From contig JAEUHG010000150.1 of NCBI GenBank assembly GCA_016795425.1, positions 44,262-108,261 of the forward strand: a stretch of 64,000 nucleotides of DNA. Reading direction: 5' to 3'. Each line of letters begins with the position of its first letter. Positions within the stretch are counted from its first letter, which is position 1. Below the pieces are notes generated by a model. The model was not told the origin of the DNA. It made no database searches and saw only the letters and a program-made list of their open reading frames with translations. Positions 52,173-61,100 of the stretch are shown piece after piece. The position numbers and the translations under genes were made by a program. This DNA comes from Verrucomicrobiales bacterium. Its GTDB lineage: Bacteria > Verrucomicrobiota > Verrucomicrobiia > Limisphaerales > CAIMTB01.

Positions 52173-54671
52173 TCAGTCGACAAACATCGCTTCATTGCTG
52201 ACCAGCAGCGCCTGAGCGAGCTGCGCCCACGGACCAAACTCGGATCCCGTCGAGGCATCCGCCCCATCGAGAAAGGCCGTGGCGCGAGCCACTTCATGGG
52301 CGGTCGCGGAGCGGCTCAGGATTCTCTGGAACAGGGCATCCACGCCTAACGCCGTGTCCGTCACGGTGGCAATCTCCGGCAAGCCGGCCAAGGCCACCGC
52401 CTGTTCCATGACAAACGCCGAGTTCATCGCGAACAACGCCTGTTGGGGCACCATGGTTCGTGGGCGCCGCTCCGCGCATTGATCCGGCATGGCAAAATCA
52501 AACGATCGGTAAAGCCCCGGCAGGTTCTGGCGATCCACCAGACCGTATAGGGTCCGCCGTCGATTGCCCGCATCGCCCGCCACATCGACCGGCCTCCCGC
52601 CCATGCTCAGGTCCAGCCGGCCCGCCACGTGGAGTTGGGTGTCGCGCATGACCTCAAAATCGAGTCGGCGACGCGGAAAATGCCAAAGCCATCGGTTGTC
52701 GGGGTCCCTCCGCAGGCCCTCCGCCACCAAAGGGTCATCGGCACGCGCGCCCCGGCCGCTTTGCCGATAGGCTGAACTCAACACCATCTGTCGGTGCATT
52801 CGCTTCCAGCGTCCGCCGCCCTCTACGAACTCACTCGCCAGCCAATCCAGCAGTTCGGGATGCGTGGGCCGCTCGCTGCGGGTCCCAAAATCTGCCGGCG
52901 ACGCCACCAGCGGTTCACCGAAATGATGCATCCACATCCGGTTCACCATCACCCGCGGCGTCAAAGGGTTGTCCGCCGACGCGATGTCGCGCGCGAGTTC
53001 CAGTCGGCCGCTGCCTTCACCCAAGGGCCGGACACCGCCGCCGTGCAAGACGCGCAGCGACGATCGTGGAACGCTAGCTCCGGGTCGCGATGGACTGCCG
53101 CGCACGAAGATCCGCGGATCCACCGGCTGCGGGAGCTCCTGCACCACCATCGCCCTTGCCGGAGGCGCGTTGGTCGCGTGAGCGGCGATCTTGTCGAGGT
53201 TGAGCACCAGCCCGCCATAGCGATCCTTGTCCGGCCGAGACATGTGGTTCGGGGTGTCCCGACGCGGAAAGCCGACCGGACTGTCCGGCCCAGCCACGAT
53301 CTCATACAGCGCCAGGGTCTCCGGATCCGCGGCCTTCATGAGCGTGGTCGAATTGGTGGCCGGCTTGCCTGCGGCATAGGCATTCGTCAGCAAGGCCCCA
53401 TAAACTCTGGCGACTTCGGCACGATTGGAGAGCACCGCACCCTGCAGCGCCTCCAGGACCTTGCGATTGAAAATTCCCTGAGTGCCAAGTCGGGCGAGCA
53501 CGTCGCCTGCCTCCCGCGCCAAGCCGTCCTCCGGCAACGCGAAAAGCCTCGCCCACGGACCGAATACCGGATCGTCGGGAACCACCCGCGCCTGCAAAAA
53601 ACGACGGGTGCGTTGCATCAGGCTCGGACGAAAATCCTCGGGCGTCAGCGACAGTGCGAACTGCGTGGTTTCGGTGAGGTCGGGCGCGGTCGTGACGGCG
53701 CGAACCAGGTAGTCGCCGATGCGACCCCGCAGGATCTCCGTCAACTTGTGGAATTCCGCGTCGATGTGATCCTCCAACTCCCGCCGGGCCTTCGCCAGGG
53801 CAACCTCGAACTCCGGTCCGCCAGGAACCTGGGCCGGGTCCTCGATGAGCGGGAGGACGTACGGGCGTTCGGTCGACGCAAAAACTCCGTACAAGCCGTA
53901 ATAGTCGTCCATCGTCACCGCGTCGTACTTGTGATCGTGGCATCGGGCACACGCCACGGTCAGGCCAAGCAACCCACGGGAAACGGTATCGATCTGGTCG
54001 TCGATCTGGTCGTGTGGATTGTTGTCGAACAGGCGCCCGAGCGTGAGAAATCCGAGACCGGCCAGGCGCCAGGGCGGGAGTTGGGGACCGGCCAGATCCG
54101 CCGCGAGTTGGTCGCTGATGAAGTCGGGAAACGCAAGATCCTCATTGAAGGCCCGAACCACGTAGTCCCGGTAGGTGTACGCGAAGGGTCGGACCGCGTC
54201 CCGACCATACAGAAGCACCAGATCCTTGGTGTCGGCATAGCGGGCGACGTCGAGCCAATGGCGCCCCCATCGTTCCCCATACCTCGGCGAGGCGAGCAAT
54301 TCATCCACCAGACGGGCGTAAGCGGCCGGCGACGGATCGGCTTCGAACCTCCGTATCTCGTCGTACGTCGGCGGCAATCCGATCAGGTCGAAATAGACCC
54401 GGCGCAAGAGCACCCGTGGCGCCGCCGGCGGAGAGAAGGTCAGGCCCGTCGCCTCGAGGCGTGCCAACAGAAAGGCATCGATTGGCGAGGCCACACGAAC
54501 CGAAGACCTCACGGCGGGCACCGATGGCCGACGAATCGCCTGGTAAGCCCAGTGATTCTTCGCGGCTTCGAAGGACTGACCCGGGGCTGCCCAAAGGACG
54601 CCCGGTGTATCCAGGCAAAGGACGGCCAGAAGGAGCAGCCTCCACGGAGCAACACGGCAACACATCATCAT
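52173..54671 (-). CDS. DUF1549/DUF1553 (PSCyt2/PSD1) protein
   Basis: The 832-residue exported protein has a signal peptide (WRLLLLAVLCLDTPGVLWAA). The DUF1549 half has RRVYFDLIGLPPTYDEIRRF, SPRYGERWGRHWLDVARYAD and VACARCHDHKYDAVTMDDYY, with a CxxCH motif that may bind heme. The DUF1553 half has LTPRVMVNRMWMHHFGEPLV, RPTHPELLDWLASEFVEGG and QALFAMNSAFVMEQ. The cytochrome-c-like PSCyt1 domain often found at the N terminus is absent. I use the first ATG of the triplet at 54671; a GTG at 54683 is also in frame. It is the first gene of the minus-strand pair with DUF1501. Confidence 0.93.
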   Translation of the reverse strand: MMMCCRVAPWRLLLLAVLCLDTPGVLWAAPGQSFEAAKNHWAYQAIRRPSVPAVRSSVRVASPIDAFLLARLEATGLTFSPPAAPRVLLRRVYFDLIGLPPTYDEIRRFEADPSPAAYARLVDELLASPRYGERWGRHWLDVARYADTKDLVLLYGRDAVRPFAYTYRDYVVRAFNEDLAFPDFISDQLAADLAGPQLPPWRLAGLGFLTLGRLFDNNPHDQIDDQIDTVSRGLLGLTVACARCHDHKYDAVTMDDYYGLYGVFASTERPYVLPLIEDPAQVPGGPEFEVALAKARRELEDHIDAEFHKLTEILRGRIGDYLVRAVTTAPDLTETTQFALSLTPEDFRPSLMQRTRRFLQARVVPDDPVFGPWARLFALPEDGLAREAGDVLARLGTQGIFNRKVLEALQGAVLSNRAEVARVYGALLTNAYAAGKPATNSTTLMKAADPETLALYEIVAGPDSPVGFPRRDTPNHMSRPDKDRYGGLVLNLDKIAAHATNAPPARAMVVQELPQPVDPRIFVRGSPSRPGASVPRSSLRVLHGGGVRPLGEGSGRLELARDIASADNPLTPRVMVNRMWMHHFGEPLVASPADFGTRSERPTHPELLDWLASEFVEGGGRWKRMHRQMVLSSAYRQSGRGARADDPLVAEGLRRDPDNRWLWHFPRRRLDFEVMRDTQLHVAGRLDLSMGGRPVDVAGDAGNRRRTLYGLVDRQNLPGLYRSFDFAMPDQCAERRPRTMVPQQALFAMNSAFVMEQAVALAGLPEIATVTDTALGVDALFQRILSRSATAHEVARATAFLDGADASTGSEFGPWAQLAQALLVSNEAMFVD

Positions 54672-55143
54672 GGAATGACCCACTCTCGTTCGCAGGCGAC
54701 GAGCGAAGCGTCAACGCAAAGTTCGCTGCCTCGCTCCATTTCCTCCCGGACCGCAACGCGTCCCGCGGCGCAGCGCGGTGTCTTCCTCGACCCATTCCAG
54801 GTCCCATTGCTGCGGGCTGGGACAGCCCGCGGTCCTTGGCCCCCGTTCCCGGATGGCCCTTCCTCCATTTCCTACCTCCGGACCGCGACGCGTCCCGCGG
54901 CGCAGCGCTGTGTTTTCCTCGACCCATTCCAGGTCCCATTGCTGCGGGCTGGGACAGCCAGCGGTCCTTGGCCCCCGTTCCCGGATGACCGTTCCTCCAT
55001 TTCCTACCTCCGGACCGCGACGCGTCCCGCGCCGCAGCACTGTGTCTTCCTCGACCCATTCCAGGTCCCATTTGCTGCGGGCTGGGACAGCCCGCGGTCC
55101 TTGGCGGCCCTTCCCTCTTCCCCAATCGCCCTTCCCTGCCTCC
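54672..55143. other. 472-bp intergenic region dominated by tandem repeats
   Basis: The region lies between the giant protein gene (whose stop is at 55144) and the DUF1549/DUF1553 gene, both on the minus strand. Most of it is the repeat described separately. Open frames cross it on both strands only because each repeat copy keeps the frame loosely; none looks like a protein. The last 60 bp near 54680-54733 should contain the promoter of the DUF1549/DUF1553 gene. Confidence 0.6.
54734..55107. repeat. Three tandem copies of a roughly 130-bp repeat with internal hairpins
   Basis: Copies begin with CTCCATTTCCT at 54734, 54863 and 54995, so the spacing is 129 and 132 bp; the third is truncated after the shared CGGTCCTTGG. 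Each contains CGACCCATTCCAGGTCCCAT followed by a hairpin: GCGGGCTG, loop GGA, CAGCCCGC at 54812-54830, 54944-54962 (one mismatch) and 55077-55095. There are no unique spacers, so this is not a CRISPR array. The hairpins may terminate or stabilise the giant gene's transcript, or the unit may be a dispersed genomic repeat. Confidence 0.9.
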
Positions 55144-58100
55144 TCACCACTTGCGCACTCGATACAGCGCGTTCCCAGACGGTGGCGCGCCGTCCGTCCA
55201 CGTGGCCCGTCCTCCGGCGGTGGAGAGGGGTCCGCCCACCGTCGCCCAATGGGCCCCGTCGACACTACGTTCCACTCCATACTGCGTCCCGCTCGCCGCC
55301 GGCCACTGCAGGGTCAAGGGATGCGTCGACACGATGGAGACCGAGGTTAGGAACAGCAGCGTAGCGTCCGGCGACTCGGGAGACATCTCCCGGTTGCCGG
55401 CACGGTCCGTGGCCACACTGTAGATCCCGAGCGTCGTTCCCGGCGGCGGCTCGATCCAAGTCTCGCTCGCGCCGTTATCGACTCCCAACGGCTGGAAGGC
55501 ACCTTGATCCCGCGACATCCATACCTCCGTTCCGGCCACGCCGGAGCCTGAACCATCCGTCGCCGACCAAACGATGCGCAGTCGGCCCGCGCTTGACCCG
55601 GCGAACCGGGCGTGACTGTCAGGCGCCGCACGATCCAGACGATTCGTCACGGTCGGTGTGACGATGGGCGCATTGGCGTCAAAGACGATCACCGCGCGGT
55701 TGGTGAAGACACCGGTGGTCGCGCCCGAGGCTTTTGGCAGGATGCTGAAGCTGACAAACCCTTCACCGTGATGCTCCGCATCATTGGGAGGCAGGAACCC
55801 CGCCAGAGGATCCTCCGGCAGTGTCCCCGTCACTTCATCCATGGATTCCAATCGCCACGTTACGATGCCGCGGCGTCGATCCAGTTTCACCGACGCCACC
55901 ACCGGGTACGGATCGGTGGCGACCCGCGTGGTGGTGACATAATCCTGCGCCGGCGTCGGGACACCGAGCGCGACATGATTGAAGCCAATTTCGATGGGCT
56001 GGAACGTGGTCCAATCCAGTCCCGAATCGAGCGAATCCACGATGGTCACCGATTGCGCGGGCGCCGTGGCGGTCTTCACGTTTTCGAATCGGATGGTATA
56101 GAGGATGGGTTCGCCGGGACGAACAAACGCCTCGGAACCCACCCCGCTGGAGAGTTTGTCATTGGGATCCTGACTCCCGACGACCTTGACGACGCCATCC
56201 GCCACGAGCTTCAAATCGTCCATGGGAGGCTGCCCGGCGTGGGTTCCTCCTCCCTTCCGACAATCCGCCAATCCGGCCTCCATGAGTTTCAGGCCCTCCT
56301 TGTAGCGCTGGAGGGCGCGCATGTAATTATCCTGACCCGAGAGGTAGGCGAGCAGACCGTTGCCGGCGTTCTGGTCCAGCGCCTGCAATTCGTAATACCC
56401 CTCATAGACGTCCTTGGCGATGCCCAGGCCTTCACGGATAAATCCTAGAATCTTCAGGCGATTTGCCGCGACTCCTTCCGTGTAACGCTGCTGTGCCAGG
56501 GTGATCGCGATTCCCGCTCCTGAGAGCCAACCGCCGGCATCGAGAAACTTGCGTTGCCGGACCAATTCGGACTTCCGCAGACTGTCTGCGTTCAGCACGG
56601 TGCCGTACAGGTCGTACATTCCGGGCGTCACCGAACTCGGCCATTCCGGGGTCCATTTGTTGAACTTGGAAATGCCGAGTGCGAGTTTCCACGACTTCAG
56701 AGCCACGACCAGCGCCCGGGTGGTCACCGTCCCGGCGTTCGCGGTATTCATCGCGCGCATCGCCCGATAGGCTTCGTTCCAGTCGCGCTCCGCCTGAAAC
56801 GCCAGGCTCGATGCCTGCTTGCACATCGCCCAGCCCGCAACCACTCCGCTGCACGATGTCTTGTTCTGATCCATTGCCTGTTCGTACAACCCGAGATGCG
56901 CCTCGAGATCGAGCGTCTGCTGGTCGATGAACAGTTGGGGACACTGTAGTCCGTAGTCGCCCTGCACAAACTCCGGCCAGACTTCACCGGTAAATCCGTC
57001 GGCCACCCAGGTGCCAAACGCTTCGAACGGACTCATCCGCCGAAGTGCCTGCCGTGCCGGTGTCGATGCGTCGGTGGCCGTTGCGGCGAACGCGCCGACC
57101 CACGCCATGGCGACGGGGCCGGAGAGGGTGAGGTCCAGCCTCTCAATTCCCTGTCCCTCGACGGTGTCGATCACGATCTGGGCGGACCGATGTCCCACCG
57201 CGAAGGCCCCCAGGGTCCAGCGGCCGGAGAGCCATCCCGCCAGGGCAAATCCCTTCTGAATCCCCGAAATGTCCACGCCCATCGGAACTCCGGAACCATG
57301 GCGCAACTCCACGCTGGCCAACGGCGTCGGTCGCCCATCTGGGGTGAGCACCTTCCCTGAGAGCCGCGCCGAACCTGCCGCGGCAAGATCCATGTTCTGC
57401 GCGCGCGATTCGCCGACGGGAATGGCATTCACCGTCACGCGGCGCGCTTGCCAAACTTCGCCCGCCACCACCGACATTTCGAAGGCCGACCTCGGAATTG
57501 TGTCGAGTTCGTAACGACCATCCGAGGCGGTCAACGTGGATGCCACAACTGCACCGGCGGCATCGCTGATCACGACCACGGCCTCCGCCAGGGCCGCGCC
57601 CTGTCCCGTCACCGTCCCCTCGATTCGCCCACATCGTTCCAACGCCACCAATACCGTGGTGGGGCTCGATAGAACGGATGCTCGCGCTTCCGCCGGAACG
57701 AATCCCGGCGCCTTCACCCGCAACCGATAGTCGCCGGAGGCGAGTCCGTTCCAGGCGCAGGCTCCGGCGGTGTCGGTGATGCCGGACAACGACGCCACCA
57801 AACCTTCGACCTCGGGCAACGCTTCAATCTGAACCTCCGCGTCCGAGACGTCCGCATTTCGGGATGCGTCCTGAACGCGCACCGTCAACGTCCCTCGCGG
57901 CGCCACGAAATCGACGGACCCAACCGACATTCCCGAGGGCACCACGATGGCGTGGCGGGCCTCGAAGACCACGTTGCTGGACGTCGCCAGCACATCGAAG
58001 GTCCCTGGCTCCAGAACGAGGAAACCGAATCGGCCATCCGCCTCGGTCATCACCTGAGCCATGACTTGGTTGCTGCTCGAAAGCGAAACCACCACGCCCC

Positions 58101-61100
58101 GGATCGGCGTGAGGCCATCGGAAGCCAGGCACCGCCCTGAGATTGTCCCACGTTGATCCAGCAGAAAATCGCGGCGAACCTCCCGCGTTCCGGACTCAAG
58201 GCGCAGATCGGCACCCCAGAGCCACGGACCACTCCACTCCCCCAATCCGATGGAATAGTTGCCCGTGGGCAGATTCGAGAATCGGTAGACACCATCGTTG
58301 TCGGTCGTGGTCTCCAGGAATGGTCCTTCTGGCCGCGCCAGCAATACCCTCAAACCGGCCCCCGCCCTCCCCTTCCACGTCACGCGGCCAACGACGGACC
58401 CATGGGGTTCGACAGTGAGCGTCACGCCGGTGCGATCGCCCCTGGCGGCGGCCACCTGGGTCGCCCCTTCATCAAACCCCAATGACGTGGCCACCACCGT
58501 AACGGCCGTCGACGGGGCTTGTGCCAATCGGAATGAGCCATCCGCACCGCTCAATGCGGTGAGTCCGCGCCAGCCCGGAACATCGACAAAAACTCGAGCC
58601 CCGGGAATGGGCCGCCCTGAATCCGCATGGAGCACTCGCCCCGAGATCGAGCCTGCGTTGTCGAGGGTCAGATCGACGACGGAGGTCTCCAGTGGCGCCA
58701 GGATCGGCACGCGAGTTTCGCCCGAAGCACCCGATCCCGTCTTAGCGGCGGAAACTCGATAGACTCCCGGCGCGAGTGAATTCGCCACGAAGGCGCCGTG
58801 CTCATCCGTCCGCACCACCCGCGTTCGACCCGTGGTCCGATAGTCGTCCGGTTCCGTCTCCACGATCGATACCTCAGCATCCGCAACAGTTTGACCCGCC
58901 GCACTTCGGACGACGCCGCGTAGTTCGGAGTAGAGGCCGTCATTGGCCATGGACAACGAGACCGCTTGTCCATCCATGACGGTGAAGGATGCGGCATCAC
59001 CGATGAGGCGTTCGCCGTGGAGGGTTTGCAGGACGTAGGTTCCTGCTGCCAGGCCTCGAATCGAGAAGTTGCCGGTGGAACCCGTCTCGGCGAGGTGGAC
59101 TTCGCCGGAGTCGGTGTTTCGGACCACCAATCCCAATTCGGATACCGGTTCATTCTGGGCTCCCTCGGTGAGGGTTCCCTCCACGCGAGCCGCAACTCCC
59201 GTCAATACCAGGTCGAATCCCACCACCGGTTGCGTTGGCACGAGTACATGCGCCGCCGGGGTGGGAAGGTAACCTTGGACCTCGATTGTGTACTCACCCG
59301 GCGGAATGTTCCGCACCCCGTACGTGCCATCGTACCAACTCGTGGTGAGATACCACGACGCGTCCGCCGTTTCCGGAATCGGCCGTAACACCACGACCTC
59401 GCGGCCGAGGGGATGACTCGTGTCACCCAGGTACAGTCGGCCTTTCAACGTTGCGTCCTGCACGGCTTCGAGTGCTTCCTGAACCAGGAAGGTGAGCAGT
59501 TCCTGCTCGGTCAAAAGGTCCAAACCAAACTCCCGTGCGCGACCGGCTGCTCCCAGCAAGGCGCGCTGGTATCCACCGCGCGTGGGGCCGGCGTCCGCTA
59601 CCACCTTCGCCCAAGCATTGGTCCACAAGGGGTGAGGCAGCGGCGGCACGACGGCACGATGCAAACGCTCATAGTCCATGCTCCCGTCGTCGCCTCCGGT
59701 CCCAACGCGAGCTTCGTACAGGATGCGTGGCACCGAGGCCGCGGAGGCCGATCGAAAATGGACGCGGCGAGTGGCGCCGGGTGGCAGCACGAGAGGCGCG
59801 CTCGCCACCTCGTTGTTCGTCGTCATCGTCGTCGGGACCGCTTGCCGGTCCGGCGTCCCCATCAGGCCCCATCCCTCGTGTACCTCAACCAGATTGGTGG
59901 CAGCATCTCCTGAAGCAGCCCCTGCGAGGCGAACAAAGGTCAGGGCAGTTTCTCGGTACTTCGATTCATCCGCCCCTGGCAACCAGATCTCGCCGGTGCC
60001 GTCCAGGCACCCGAGTCCAATGCGAGGAATGACCAGATCGACGTCGCCCGGGTTGGTGTACTCGAGAAACAGATCGAAGGGACGCCGCTCACGGGTGAAC
60101 TCCGGAAGAACCAGGCGCACTTCGAGGTCCGCACTCGTCGGTGCGACCAATTCCAAGGCATCCCTCAGTTCGCTTTGCTGACTGTCCAACGCCACCACCA
60201 GCGAGCAAATCCCCAGGGGTGCATTCGTCAGATCGAACCGCGCGTAAGCCGTCGCCGCGCTCACCACCGCCACTTGGGCAGCGTCGATGTGCCTCCCGTC
60301 CACGGTCAGGATCCACGCCGAGAGTCCCGATCGAAATCCCTGGCCCCGCAACGGCACCGTAATCGTCCCCGAGTTGCCGGCGCGCACGACGCCCGTTTCT
60401 ATGAGGTGCAGCGTCGCGATTTTCGCCTCGATGGAAAAACCAAGGTCAACGCCGGAGAATTCCTCGGGAACCACCACCAAATAGACCGGGGAGCCGTCAT
60501 CGACAGCAGGCACCAGACACGGTGCGCCGCCCACTCCATCTCCCTCGCTGCGTGCGTCAAACTCCGAAACCGTTGGCATGCGGCCGATGGCGGCGTAGAC
60601 GCGGACGCGGCCCTGCCGGTCTGCCGTAGTCACTCGCACTTCCAACGGACGATTCGTGCCCGACGCCACCTTGAACCACGCCGGTTGTGCCGGCCCCGAC
60701 CAGGCGCCGGCCACAGGCGTGTCCAAACGCAACGCGGGTATTCGTAATTGGGTGGTTGTGGCGGCCTGTCCACGGTTGTTGACGGAATGCCGCCCCTCAA
60801 AAACCTCCCCCTTCACGTTGGCCCGGACGACCCAGCGCCACGCGCCTTCCGTTCCTCCCGGCACCCGCACCGTTGCCTGACGCTCCAATCCCTGCCCGCC
60901 CCCTAGGGGTTCCGACGACACCACGGTCGCCACTTCGAGCGAAGTCGACGATACGTCGGATGAGGTCGGTTCCAGGAGAATGCGATCGTGCCAACCGCCG
61001 ACGGCCGCACCCACGCCGAGGTTTTCCACCCGCCATCGGACGGTCACCGACTCGCCCGCCTCGACGACCGAAGGACCCACCACGCTTGCCACCACCAGAT

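Noticed and set aside
54734..55107. CRISPR array
   Set aside because: Only three copies, period near 130 bp, no unique spacers and no cas genes nearby.
52794..55364. Plus-strand open frame of about 856 codons
   Set aside because: Antisense to the DUF1549/DUF1553 gene and running through the tandem repeat; the repeat only creates an artificial periodic peptide.
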